This document shows, in pieces, positions 10,040 to 21,117 of a stretch of DNA of 64,000 nucleotides. A model generated the notes under the pieces. The model had not been told where the DNA came from, made no database searches, and saw only the letters and a list, made by a program, of their open reading frames with translations. Source of the DNA: Mytilus edulis (taxonomy: Eukaryota > Mollusca > Bivalvia > Mytilida > Mytilidae); NCBI RefSeq assembly GCF_963676685.1, contig NC_092354.1, positions 15,630,746 through 15,694,745 of the forward strand, given 5' to 3'. The position numbers and the translations under genes are program-made. How positions within the stretch are numbered: the stretch's first letter is position 1; each line of letters opens with the position of its first letter.

Positions 10040-11270
10040 GATGTTAAGGTTTTCCAAATATAGAACAGGCATTATTAAACACAGTAACTCGTGAAACATT
10101 AAAGGTCTCTTTTAAACATCCCTTGACCCTACTAAAGGTCAAATGATAAAAATCATTTTAACACAAATTGCTTGATATAAATTGGATACTGACATCTAAC
10201 GAAAAGCATCAGGCATTCATTGAGAACATCAATTATGTAAGCTCAATCTTTTACACATCCTCTTAACGTTTTAACAAACTTTTCATTCAAAGACAAACCA
10301 AAGAAGTTTATTAATCAGCAAATTGAAAAAATAAAACAAAACCACTATAAAATGCTCCATTCTGCTTCTATAAATAGCCCAAAAACCATACACACTATTG
10401 GCAGAACTTGTTCATTCAAGGAAATTAAAACTAGCTTAACAGGCAAAAAAAAATCTGCCCTCAAGAGCTACACTTTTATTTCTCATATCGGCAAATATTT
10501 CCATTTCTTAACTTTTCCCATCACATTCAATTATTTCCTAGATAACAATACAACCAGAATTTACTTCAATACTCGTAATAATAAGCAAATAGGTGAAATT
10601 CAGATACAGCCATCCTACACATTATACACGTTTCGGTAAAGCCTGCACACATAAAAAATTAACAAATGTCGCAAAATAAAAAACCCATTATTATAACTCT
10701 TGTCACAGAACTAACCAAACAGGGTCAGTAATAAAATATTTAGTATATTGATTATTAAACAAAATACAATCGTTACAAACAAATTTAAATAAACAAATTA
10801 CAACTATAGAACGAAAAAATTCTCAATCATAAAACGTGGCTTATTTTAGCCTGAAAATTAAAATAATACAAATTAAAACATTCATGTATAAACATATGTA
10901 TTAGGATTTTTCAAGAAAAAAAATACTACACATTTAATGTTCAAAATGACATATTGTACTGATTTCTGGATAAATTGAAAATTGTGAAGATGGAGAATTT
11001 AAGAAATGTGACCTGTTTACATGATTTCAACGGTAACAAAAATTGAAAAAGATATTTGCACCAAACTGTCAATTTACCAGCTTGATTTCATAAATCAATT
11101 GTGCAAAACGATTTCTGTGTTATAAAACTTGAAATGTTCAGTCACAAAAACAATTTAAATATGATATTTTTCAAAAACTGATAAATTTCAAAAAAATTGC
11201 AAAACATGATTTTTTTTCAAAGTTAATCAAACATGGTGGACATTCAGAGAAATAACAGACATATATTGTG
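10040..11270. other. AT-rich intergenic stretch, no recognisable feature
   Basis: Strongly AT-rich with homopolymer runs. The 95-codon open frame at 10352-10639 has no motif, no repeat structure and low-complexity composition, so I do not call it a gene. Confidence 0.4.
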
Positions 11271-11272
11271 TG

Positions 11273-11278
11273 TTTATT
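11273..11278 (-). terminator. Possible ZFAND polyadenylation signal
   Basis: TTTATT on the + strand is AATAAA for the - strand gene, about 360 bp past its stop codon. ZFAND5/6 genes usually have sizeable 3' UTRs. The region is AT-rich, so chance occurrence is possible. Confidence 0.3.
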
Positions 11279-11635
11279 TAATTAACAAGGGTAAATAAAT
11301 AACAAAAAAAAAACATCCAGACTTCGTAATTCTGTAATGGTTGTCGATAAATATATATTCACTTTTTGCATTGTTGATTACACCCAGTTCAAACACACAT
11401 TGCAAATAAGGTCTACATTTTCAAATTTTAAACATTATTAGAAAAAAAACGCAAATATATTTAAAAGCACTGAATAAATCGTCTATTTAATACAATAGTA
11501 AATACTTAGCAAGACATCGTATATAATTTTATCACACATAATCGACGAAAAATATAAAATTTGCAAGGTTCGTTTGAACTGACTGTAATTTACTCCTGAC
11601 ATGATGAAAACACGTATAATTTTATCACAAAGTCT

Positions 11636-11784
11636 TTAAATCTTCTGAATTTTGGAAGCGACAACGACAGGGTTTTGTTTCCTTATATGTTCCTGTGCCA
11701 TCTCTTTATAGTTAAAGTTACAATCGTGCTTATCTGAATATCTGTGGGTACTGCAATATAGTCCACCACATCTACAGGGAAAAC
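11636..11784 (-). CDS. ZFAND6: ZFAND terminal exon (second half of AN1 finger)
   Basis: The acceptor (TTCTTCTCAG on the - strand) ends just before 11784 and the stop is TAA at 11636-11638. It encodes [14 protein letters not shown] through I-Q-K-I. The intron splits the AN1 finger after G-L-T-G. Confidence 0.93.
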
Positions 11785-14700
11785 CTGAGAAGAATAAAAG
11801 AACATATATTATAGCGTTTCTGATGTTACACTTTTGTTTTAGGTTAGGGTGAAGGTTGGAGACTATCATAACATTTAAACCTACTGCAGTTGTTTCAACC
11901 TGTCCTAAGTCAGGAATTAATGTTCATGACAGACAAAAAAGAAAATATAAATTTACCTTTGTGCATTGTATCTTCACTTGGTTTAGTTATTGATTTAGAT
12001 ATTTTGTGATGTTACACTATTGTTTTAGGTTAGAGCCAAGGTTGGTACTTATAAACACTTTTAACCCGCCGCATTTGTTTGCACATGTTCTAAGTCAGGA
12101 ACCTGATGTTCAGTGGTTGTCTTTTGTTGATGTGGCTCATATTTGTTTCTGTTTGGGGTTTTTTTCAGATTAAAATATTAGTTTTCCTGTTTTAACTGGG
12201 TTTTTTGGTGCCCTGTATGACTTGCTGTTTTATGTGAGCCAAGGCTTAGTTTTGAAGACTGTACATTGTACTTTGATGTTTCAGATATCCATAAAACCTT
12301 TAGCCTATGTTATCCTGACTTTGTTTTTAAATTGCTGTTGTTAAAAAAGCTAAAGGGTTTCCAGATATCTGAAACAGCAACATTTTTTTTAACATGTGTA
12401 AAATGAGTGTTGTTGGATAGAAATCTACCTCATGCAAGTCAATATATTCTCAACAAGCACAATTTATCATTTACCTGTAAGTCCAACCTTCTTTTTACAA
12501 GTATGACATCTATTTTTCTTTGGTGTTTTCTTATCATCTGATGGTAAAGAGCTTTCTGCTGGGTCATCTCCACCTAAAAAAGTTCAAATAATCGATAATA
12601 AGGTAATTTATGTTTGAGCTTTGAGCTTAATAATAATATGTACATGTATGTACGACACAGTTTTCTGTTGTGCATTTAGATTATAAAATGTTGTATCATT
12701 TCAGCACATATATACATATATCACCATTGAATACCAAAAGTTTTAAAATTATCTAAATTTGATTTCATTTTCTAGTCATTTTTTGTCATGGATGCTGAAA
12801 TCCTAAATTACTAGCGATAAAATTTCATCTACTCACTGTTTCAAACAGTGATTGTCTGTCCATGGTCAAAATTTGATAGTCCTTGGACTGGCCTTCAAAC
12901 ATCCTTCAGTGAGGACCCTGAAATATGTTTGTACTGTATTGTTTTGTTACCTGTTGCCCCTTCCTCTTCTTTATCTTCCTCCTTGGTTTGACTCGTACTT
13001 GGCAGGGAAACAGTTGGTGTGGCTGTTTCTACACTGGGAGAAGACATTGATGTCATTAAAACACTATCTTTCAGTGTTTCCTGTGATCCTATTAAAAAAC
13101 ATAAAACTATTCTATAGACATTTTCACACAGTCTTTTATCTGATAGAATTTTGCTATAAATTTTGAGATAATTCATTTGTTCTGATGTTTCTTGGGACAT
13201 GCTAAAAGATTGTTGAATTCCCCATACCCGAACAGGTCTGTTAAGACCCTCTGTGACCAATTATTTATCTCACAAGACTATCTTTTAAATTTATTATTAT
13301 CTTTATAAATGCTTTAATTGTCTGATATCATCATGATTATATCTTCAAACAGGTCTCATATTTCATTCTTGAAGTTAAAAATAGCTGAATATATTATGTC
13401 AGCTATATATGACCCAGTAATGCCCTCAGACCTAGAGAAATTGCTTGTTTCATTTTCGCATGACCCAGTTATGAGCAGTATGGCTGAGAAATTGCAGTTC
13501 CATTTTTTATGCCCCACCTACGATAGTAAAGGGGCATTATGTTTTCTGGTCTGTGCGTCCGTTCGTCCGTCTGTCCCGCTTCAGGTTAAAGTTTTTGGTC
13601 AAGGTAGTTTTAGATGAAGTTGAAGTCCAATCGACTTCAAACTTAGTATACATGTTCCCTATGATATGATCTTTCTAATTTTAATGCCAAATTAGAGGGT
13701 TTACCCCAATTTCACGGTCCACTGAACATAGAAAATGATAGTGCGAGTGGGGCATTCGTGTACTGGGGACACATTCTTGTTTTTAATATTTTTTACTTTC
13801 GTGAGTGTGGAATCAGGACAAAGGGTCAAATTCATGTTATTCATACCTACATGTACAATCACGAAAGTTGACAGCTTTCCATGTCCAATAATTAATGAGT
13901 TCAGAGCTAGGGAAATAGCTCGTTTCATTCCAAAGCCAAATTAGAGAAGAGAGAGGAGTGCAAGGTGTATTACCTATAGAAGTTTGTTACAGTTGTCTTT
14001 GTCTCACCTGACATTGACGGAGGACTTTTTCCCAGTGTCCCAGTTAGGAGTAAAATGGGGGAGAAATTACTGATTCCATCTTTTGAATATTTTTTAACAA
14101 TCGTGAGCGTGGAATCAGGACAAGGGGTCAAATCATGTAATTCAAGCCTACATTCACGAAAGTTGGCAGGTTTGCATGTCACAGTAAATAATGAGCTCAG
14201 AGCTAGAGAAATCGCTTGTTTCATTCCAAAGCCAAATTAGCGAAGAGAGAGGAGTGCAATGTGTATTACCTATAGAAGTTTGTGACAGCAATGTTACAGT
14301 TGTCTTTGTCTCACCTGACATCAACGGAGGACTTTTTCCCAGTGTCCCACTTATGAGAAAAATTGGGGAGAAATAACTGATTCCATCTTTTGAATATTTG
14401 TTAACAATCGTGAGCGTGGAATCAGGACAAGGGGTCAAATCATATAATTCATGCCTAAATCATGAAAGTCGGCAGGTATACATGTCCAAGTAATGAGCTT
14501 GAAGAGCTACAGAAATTGCTCATTTCATTCCTAAGCCAAATTAGCGAATAGAAAGAGGAGTGCAAGGTGTATTACCTATAGAAGTTTGTGACAGCGATAA
14601 GTCACACTGGTTACAGTGTCAATTATCTCTGTCTCACCGGACATCGACAGAGGACTTTTACCCATGTCCCTGTTATGAGCAAAAAGGTTGGAAATTTGAT

Positions 14701-15121
14701 GTTGGTTTTTTTTTATTTTTTTTTACAATCGTGAGGGTATGAGGACAAAGGGTCAAATTATAATTCATGTCTAAATCATGAAAGCTGGCAAGTATACATG
14801 GCCAAGTAATGAGCTCAGATCTAGAAAAATTGCTTGTTTCATTAATTCCAGAGCAAAGAGAGGAGTGCAAGGTGTATTACCTATAGAAGTTTGTGACAGC
14901 GATGAAGTCACACTGGTTACAGTTGTCTCTGTCTCACCTGACATCGACGGGGGACTCATACGTCCACTCACTGGTGATGAATTTTGTTTCCGATTTAGGA
15001 CATCTTTATAACACTTTGAACACATTCCGTCAAATGCATCGTTACCATAAAAACCACAGCCAGCTTTGCACAATACGACTGATGGAAGATTTTGATTACC
15101 ATTTTGTTCCATAGACGACAT
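11636..15121 (-). CDS. ZFAND6: A20/AN1 zinc-finger protein, ZFAND5/6 type (4 coding exons, introns included in span)
   Basis: ZFAND5/6 proteins bind ubiquitin through the A20 finger and link to proteasome, stress and NF-kB control. Exons at 14881-15121, 12951-13088, 12475-12573 and 11636-11784 join in phase 1 to give 208 aa, the same length as human ZFAND6. A20 finger: C18-x3-C22-x11-C34-x2-C37, including G-C-G-F-Y-G and G-M-C-S-K-C-Y. Residues 48-140 are Ser/Thr/Glu-rich and probably disordered. AN1 finger: C149, C152, C163, C165, C170, H173, H179, C181, with Y-S-D-K-H-D-C. The C-terminus [12 protein letters not shown] is the family signature. The start is the ATG at 15119-15121, 17 bp after a splice acceptor. 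ZFAND5 and ZFAND6 cannot be separated here; invertebrates often have one gene for both. Confidence 0.93.
11830..12260. repeat. Two partial copies of the mussel tail repeat in a ZFAND intron
   Basis: 'ggttagggtgaaggttgg' at 11842 and 'ggttagagccaaggttgg' near 12029, each followed by 'aaaccc/aacccgcc' and 'cctaagtcagga' segments, mark two fragments of the family seen at 6930-7262. Confidence 0.5.
12475..12573 (-). CDS. ZFAND6: ZFAND third coding exon (first half of AN1 finger)
   Basis: 99 bp, acceptor TTTTTTAG, donor GTAAATG. Reads [18 protein letters not shown], then [13 protein letters not shown]. The lysine run followed by N-R-C-x-x-C is highly conserved in ZFAND5/6. Confidence 0.92.
12951..13088 (-). 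CDS. ZFAND6: ZFAND second coding exon (linker)
   Basis: 138 bp, acceptor TTAATAG, donor GTAACA. It encodes a Ser/Thr/Glu-rich linker including [13 protein letters not shown], similar in position and composition to the vertebrate linker. Phase matches both neighbours. Confidence 0.88.
13503..13783 (+). repeat. 'atgccccacctacgatag' bivalve repeat
   Basis: Starts 'atgccccacctacgatagta', includes a 'gtccgttcgtccgtctgtcc' stretch and 'gacttcaa', and ends 'gtggggcattcgtgtactgg'. An inverted copy lies at 35389-35664. It inserted in the ZFAND intron next to the tandem exon-end duplication. Confidence 0.65.
13799..14880 (-). repeat. Tandem duplication of ZFAND exon end plus splice donor (3 extra copies, ~300 bp units)
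   Basis: Units begin 'cgtgag(c/t)gtggaatcagg' at about 13799, 14103 and 14409, with a diverged start at 14731. On the - strand each carries a copy of the last 65-90 bp of the first ZFAND coding exon followed by an intact donor, GT AATACAC. Donors sit at 13972, 14268, 14574 and, for the true exon, 14879, so spacing is 296-306 bp. Copy 2 keeps [14 protein letters not shown] and S-Q-T-S-I in frame with a 12-bp deletion. The other copies have frame-breaking deletions. Confidence 0.8.
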
Positions 15122-15138
15122 GACTCAACAAGATCCTC
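14881..15138 (-). CDS. ZFAND6: ZFAND first coding exon (A20 finger) with short 5' UTR part
   Basis: Acceptor TTTTGCAG precedes 15138, followed by 17 bp of 5' UTR and ATG at 15121-15119. The exon encodes 80 residues through T-S-I, containing the complete A20 finger, and ends at the donor GTAATACACC. A non-coding first exon must lie to the right of 15141. Confidence 0.9.
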
Positions 15139-15288
15139 CTGCAAAATAAAAAATGGCGTTAACATTACCAATCATTGAATAAAGAATGTGGTGCAAAACA
15201 GCAATCAATCATAGAAATCATAGAATATCAACAACCGATACTGTACATTTGTACATGCTGTATGGATAACCTTGCTATCGCTATTATC

Positions 15289-16788
15289 CAGGGCTTCCAA
15301 AAAATATTTGAGCCAGCCGGACATTTTATATCTGATCCCAATTTTAATCCCTTAAGACTTAGTCACAAAAGGCAATTATGGTCAATAGATGGCCATTCCA
15401 ATGACTGACAAAATGATTGACATTAGATAAACTTTACTTTGATATGAATTTGATGTTTGGGTGTTAACTGTTAAATTGGCAGTGCATCATTCAAAGTGTG
15501 CACATCAGCATGCTCATATCTGCCTTAGACTCTTTATTTGTGCAAAATGACATTGTCAATATTTTACTTTCGTTTTTAAACTCACATTTTCTTAAAACCA
15601 GATATTGACTTGACAATGGTAAAACATGGACCATAAACGGATATGTAAAATCTGTGTACGTTTACAAAGCACGACTGAGTGAAGAAGCTCTTTCCACGTT
15701 ATATCTTCAACAAAATACTTGAAATGAACGTTAGATACGGGTATCAATGATAATTTTAGCATTTTTGAAGAAATGTAGGATGCATAATTAAATTTCCCAC
15801 CTGTGCAAATGCGCGCACATGTTCTAGTTCATACGAATCCATGATAGTAGTTCTGACGATTTCTCATTAAAACCTTTTTAAATTTTTCAACAAATCATGT
15901 TGATAAACTAATTTCTTAGAATCTTAATCTATTGGACTAAATCAATAGACCGATCAATTTATACGATGTCCGGTACTGAAAGTAGTTTACCTGCCACTTG
16001 AACAGGAAGATTTTAGCTGTCCAACAACTAATTAGGCTTGATTAAAATTAGAAAGTATTGAAGTAGGGGTTGTTTTGATAGTTATTAATCATCTTGTCAC
16101 TTTTATGACCGAAAATGTGTGGATGTTATTTATATACAAAGGCAAAAGGTTGGGTCAAAAAGATAGTGAATTATATTAAAATGACTGAAAAAGCCTTAAA
16201 TACTAAAAAGTAGTTGACTGTTTCATGCTTTGCCCAGTCAGACTTTTACCGGATATTATATGGGGACAAAGTCCCCTTTTACAGAAGAAAATTCAATAAA
16301 AAAAAAAAAAAATCGGGAAAATTTCCAGAATTTTTCATTGTACTAATGAACTCAAAATCCTTCAAATTTTTTTTGTCGTGTTTTTTAATTTCCGGATCTG
16401 TGCAGAACACATAACTCTACTTCCTTCTTCCGGTCTTGTTGTCGTGAGACTTTGATTAGTCTAGTAAAATATAGGAACTCAAGGAACACAATACCAATAT
16501 TTCATTTTTAATCATTCTTTGTCTTTGGTATGAATAAACGTTAGGCCTACCTGATGCATTGCGTTTCTTTGTTTACATTGAACATGACGTCATAACTTAA
16601 ATAACGTCACAAGTAAAATCCCTAACAACAGAACCAAAATCAGAAACGTTACGGTATTTCTGTATCTTTTTTTTAACAAATACTTAAAATACAAAAAAAA
16701 TAATTTAAACAAACTTCGTCCCCATTCACAGGTAATGCCTGCCTCATATTACAAATGACCATAATATATGACCATTTTGGAAGCCCTG
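15289..16788. mobile_element. hAT non-autonomous element with perfect 8-bp target duplication
   Basis: Inverted ends CAGGGCTTCCAAAA at 15289 and TTTTGGAAGCCCTG ending at 16788. The 8-bp sequence CTATTATC flanks both sides (15281-15288 and 16789-16796), as expected for hAT. The element is 1500 bp, has no transposase frame, and sits in the 5' intron of ZFAND. Confidence 0.88.
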
Positions 16789-16929
16789 CTATTATCAGTC
16801 AATCCACATTAAATACTGGTACAGGACAGATAATTCATCAGAAGAGGTAACCAGTGTTTTTACTTGTCTGTGCTACTTATAAATAAATAAAGCCTGAATT
16901 TGGAAACTTTTATCTGTTTTCATATATAT

Positions 16930-17083
16930 CAGTCTTCACCTTGAACTGCTAAATCTACAGGCCCGCAGCTCAATTTAGAAAATTTTTAGTTAGATTCTGT
17001 GTGCCCGTAGGTCTGATTTTTACAGGCCCGAGAGCAATTTTACCAGCCTAGGCTGCCTGGGCTGCCACTCGTCGTGAAGGCTG
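16930..17083. mobile_element. 154-bp MITE, CAGTCTTCAC family, copy 1
   Basis: Inverted ends CAGTCTTCAC / GTGAAGGCTG flanked by ATATAT on both sides. A related 156-bp copy in the opposite orientation lies at 61818-61973. They share internal 'gcccgcagctcaat' and 'gggctgccactcgtcgtgaag' sequences or their complements. Confidence 0.75.
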
Positions 17084-17259
17084 ATATATACTGCAAAATG
17101 TTATCCCATTCATTTGCAAAATAATATTTTTTGCAAAGATTGTTGTGGTGTAATTATCAGTCTGTTCACCTATCATTATTATGACGATCGTAATTCATAA
17201 ATCTATTTTGTTCATGCAAAAATAAACACAAAGGGAACAGCTTAAAATGGACAGGAATA

Positions 17260-17370
17260 ATCTAGTTGTAGAATGGGAATAAAATTGAGAAAGGAAATGG
17301 TGAATATGTCAAAGCGACAACCACCATACCATAGAGCAAACAACAGCCGAAGGCAACCAATGGGAAGTAT
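17260..17370 (-). repeat. Inverted fragment of the 'gacacattccccattttc' repeat
   Basis: 'aaattgagaaaggaaatgg', 'tgtcaaagcgacaacc' and 'catagagcaaacaacagcc' are the reverse complement of the family whose + copies are at 21780-22070 and 40862-41160. Confidence 0.6.
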
Positions 17371-17411
17371 TTTTTCATGTGAACTTTACACATACATGTA
17401 CTCAATTACTT

Positions 17412-17715
17412 ATGTGAGCCAAAATTTGTTCCTGTGAAAAAAGTTCCAGTGGAACTATTATCACAGGAAATATGTTCTGGGAGAACTTTTTTCATAGATA
17501 ATTTCAATATAATTTGTTCCATCTCTATGAAATAAGTTCCACACTTTACCTGGTGAAATAAGTACCAGGTTGGTGAAATTTGTTCCTTGCCTAGTGAAAT
17601 AGGTTCCAGATTTATGAGATTTGTTCCTCACCTGGTGAAATAAGTTCTGGGTTTGTGAAATTTGTTCCTCACCTGGTAAAATAAGTTCCTAGTCTGTGAA
17701 ATATGTTCCACTGGT
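17412..17715. repeat. 20-21 nt degenerate tandem array around GAAATAAGTTCC
   Basis: Units such as 'tgaaataagttccacac', 'tgaaatttgttcctcacc' and 'tgaaataggttccagat' follow each other every 20-21 nt. A- and T-type versions (AAGTTCC and TTGTTCC) alternate, giving a ~41-nt dimer. A related block with the same motif and its complement GGAACA continues at 18400-18625. Confidence 0.65.
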
Positions 17716-18400
17716 TAAACAGGTTATGTTATATACTGAACATTTGTCATCAATGAGTTTAAAGTTATCATTCAAGTGCATTATAAAAATAAGTATATTA
17801 TATTGATAATATAATACTGAAATGAAAAATGTAAATCATCCAATAAGAATCTTGTGGACTATAGCAAATGTTTTATTTATAAACGTAAAAAATATCAAAA
17901 TGACAGTCCCACTTTGAGCCAGAAAAGAGTAGGATAAGAAAAATCTTTCAGAAAAAATTAAAGTCAAAGATGAACATGAACATATGAACTAATTTGAAAA
18001 GGACAAAATAACTGATTAATGATTCCAAAAGACATGAAGAAACAAAAGACACACTCTTTTGAAACTGTTCCATGACAAGTACATGTATGACTAGAAACAG
18101 GGCCATGACAGTTAACAGGAACCAAGGAGGAATACCACATAAAACATAGATACAAATTATGATAAATTACCATCGCTTTATCCTGTAGAACTTTACAGTC
18201 ATGTCTACAATAATTGCACATGTATCCCATGCCAGCACACTCAGTACAGCATTTAGAATGTTTAGCTTGCTTTATAATTTAAGTGTAACAAGAAAATGTT
18301 TCGCTGTGCAATATGTTGCAAAGGTACTTATTTCAGTGAAAATAAGTTTGAGAAGAACTTATTCATTGATTTCTTTGAAATATGTACATATTGGTCTTAA
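17716..18400. other. Spacer between the two GTTCC arrays
   Basis: AT-rich. A short - strand open frame at 17964-18230 has paired cysteines and histidines but no recognisable domain or splice context, so it is not called a gene. Confidence 0.35.
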
Positions 18401-18625
18401 ACTAATATCACAGGAACTTATTTAAAACTTTTAATATTAACTGGAACAAAATTCATAGAGCTATGATATTTGTTCCGGAACTTATTTCATATTTGGTCAA
18501 AAAATTAGTTCCGGAACAAATTTTACAGTGCTGGAACATATTTTCTGTGATATAAGTTCCGGCGGAACATATTTCCTATGAAATTAGTTCCAGCGGAACA
18601 AATGTCACGCCGGAACATATTTTTT
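18400..18625. repeat. Second GTTCC / GGAAC array
   Basis: Contains 'gatatttgttccggaactt', 'ttagttccggaacaaa', 'ataagttccggcggaacat' and 'ttagttccagcggaaca'. Here the two half-motifs face each other as inverted pairs. Together with 17412-17715 it brackets about 700 bp. Confidence 0.6.
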
Positions 18626-19102
18626 GTTACACTTACACCATCATTGTCTACACTCTTGTTGATACCCCCCCCCCCCATTTTTTTTTATATAAACTAGTTG
18701 GGAATAGACTAAAATATGATTAGTTAATAGCTACAGTTAAGTCACTCAAGTGTTAATAGAGTATGTATTCAACCAATAGATGCAGATATAACATAAATAC
18801 ATGTATTTACAACAACATCTTTGTTCCTGTTGATCAGCTGTTTTTGTCTTGTTAAAATTTTAAAGATTACATCACCTGTTTACAGTTTAATTTATAACAA
18901 ATATGGAGTAAACAAGATTGATATAGAGTAACCATTTATTTTTAGAACATTAACATTATTCAATAATTTGATTGATGGAAATTTTCACTCCTGGAATGAA
19001 TGATCAGATTATGCGATGCTTCATGATAAAGCAATATTGAACGTTTGACGACCATTTCCGGGACAATTATGTCCTTTCCTTATACGAAAACGTTCAGTTT
19101 AC

Positions 19103-19225
19103 CTCCTGTAAATCCTCAAAATTGATAATTGTGTTCCTTCTTCTGCTTATTTTGTCTGCTGCTTCAGGGAATCTCTTCATCGACCCACCCTTTTCATTGT
19201 TTGTTTGGTATTTCTGATATCAAAA
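19103..19225 (-). promoter_or_regulatory. Candidate ZFAND 5' non-coding exon and promoter
   Basis: On the - strand GGAG is followed by donor GTAAAC at 19102-19101, about 4 kb from the acceptor at 15139. Upstream at about 19222-19238 is AAAATGGCGAC on the + strand, a YY1-type motif common near animal transcription starts. This fits the missing first exon but is an inference only. Confidence 0.3.
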
Positions 19226-19446
19226 TGGCGACCTTGTTATTACATTGTGGCCTTTTTTCATTGATTGCGGTTAATAATGGTGAAAAACATTATGTTTGTT
19301 ATACTCAATTCAGAGATTAATATATCAATACTACACACATTAATTTTCAAACCTGGAGGTATCTGTTTTACTTGAATTTTTTAAGATGTTCTCTCTGTTA
19401 CGTGTAGACTTTTATCCTCAATGTGTCACCCTCTTATTATTGTTAT

Positions 19447-19641
19447 CACGTGACGGGAATTGAATTACTCTATTGGCCGATTCCTCTTCCAAAAGGAGGC
19501 ATAAAGGAATGACGTACGGGATACACCCTGGAAATGTGTCATCTATTTTTAGTCACAATTCTATAAATAAACACAAACGAAGTTCCGACTCACTATTTCG
19601 ACTATTCTGGAATTAATTTTTAAACGAAAGAGGAAAAGGTA
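19447..19641 (+). promoter_or_regulatory. Candidate + strand promoter with TATA box and first exon
   Basis: CACGTG near 19448, ATTGGCC near 19475, and TATAAATA at 19563 are followed about 75 bp later by GAAAAG and a donor-like GTAATAA at 19640. The arrangement resembles a small promoter plus 5' exon, but I see no downstream + strand coding exon before GTF2A2. Confidence 0.25.
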
Positions 19642-19959
19642 ATAAACAAAGAAACCCAAAATAACAGGATGTGTATATCTGTTCAAAAATACTTCGAGAA
19701 TGTAATGTTAACCTATTTGTTAGGTTTGAAAGTGTTGTTCCAAATTGTTGGGTTTATTCATTTCTTTAAGACTTTATATTTCATTTAATATTCTAGCTTG
19801 TTATAAAACTATTCTTGAATAGAAAAAAAAAATCGAATAAAAACAAGAATATATCCATAGGACAGTATGACTCGCCTAAAATATCACATTTTAGTATTTC
19901 CGTGATTTGAAACGCAAACTAGATAAGTTATGTTTCAAATGCCTATTAAATTTGGCATA

Positions 19960-19977
19960 TATATATATATATACATG

Positions 19978-20010
<33 letters not shown>

Positions 20011-20240
20011 CCACCAACAACAACAAAACCAAAAAACAACAAGTCAAAATGAATGTGTATATAGTTTTAAAGTTGACGTGATTGTAATTTAATATAGGCT
20101 ACCCTAACAAACAACATATTACCCTATATAGATATTATAGGACGGAACGACTGACGGGACGGCATCACAGACTAGAAAACATTAGGCAGCATGCAACCAT
20201 ATTTGATTTTATTTTCAGGGGGGGGGGGGGGGACTATAGA
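19960..20240. repeat. Low-complexity cluster: (TA)n, poly-A and poly-G
   Basis: A TATATA run at about 19960, an uninterrupted run of about 25 A at 19985-20010, and a run of about 15 G starting at 20218. These are mutation- and assembly-prone sites. Confidence 0.8.
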
Positions 20241-20670
20241 TTTTTTTCCCCGGACAAACTATTTATTTTTTTGGCGACGAGTCGAAAACAATTTTTTTCT
20301 TTCAATTTTAGCATTACATATATAGTGGCAGCTGAGGGTGAACAAGGATTTGTATAGTCTCACTTTACAAATCCTTGGGGCGAAACAAACATTTTTCTCT
20401 TATAACTGGAAACAAACTTTTTTTCCAAAAAAATCCATTGCCCCCACCCCCTTTCCAAAAATCAAATGGTGGTTGCCTTAATTATGGCTTACTACCACCG
20501 TAGACGGGACATCAATACAAACCTTGTCACAGATGCAATAGTGGCCACTTCGCTTTAATACTGATCTTCAGAAGATCCACAGTAACAGCTGTTCTAATTT
20601 CATTTTTGAGCGTGACATGAAGTCTTAATATGTGAACAGGCTCTGAAAAATAGCGTCAAATTTAACCCCC

Positions 20671-21117
20671 AAATTTAGAGGGTACTGCGATTTCCCGAGA
20701 AATACAAGATTACGTCCGGCCAACTTTTTTTGCAGAAATCATTTTTTTGGAAGAACAAGCACCAAAATCGTAAATTACTTTTTTATTTGCAAGTGTTACT
20801 AAAATAATAACAAGCCATGCATTGCCTTCATATTTCTTTGATGAACAAAATTTGGGAAAACTTAGTATTTTGTATTAACAAGGAATTTGCATACGTAACA
20901 AATCATACTAATCGAATTTTTGAAATGAAATTGCACTTTTATTGAATAAAAACGAGTAATATCTTTAATTAATATTCTTTAATATTGTTAAATGTAGTAT
21001 AACACTATAAAAAGTAGCATAACACCATAAAAAGTCTTTTTCTCGGGATATATCATTTTTTTGGGGGATATAATGTTTTTCTTGTATTTCTCGGGAAATC
21101 GTGGTACCGAAATTTAG
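20671..21117. mobile_element. 447-bp inverted-repeat element
   Basis: Left arm AAATTTAGAGGGTACTGCG followed by ATTTCCCGAGAAATACAAG is matched in reverse at 21081-21117 (CTTGTATTTCTCGGGAAAT, then CGTGGTACCGAAATTTAG). The - strand open frame 20965-21354 crosses its right end and has no recognised domain. Confidence 0.6.

Noticed and set aside
12852..13260. Open frames on both strands around the ZFAND linker exon
   Set aside because: Only 12951-13088 on the - strand has correct splice sites and phase; the rest are extensions into introns or antisense.
20218..20235. Long G run as a G-quadruplex regulator
   Set aside because: A single homopolymer run inside an AT-rich region with no promoter context; length may be an assembly estimate.
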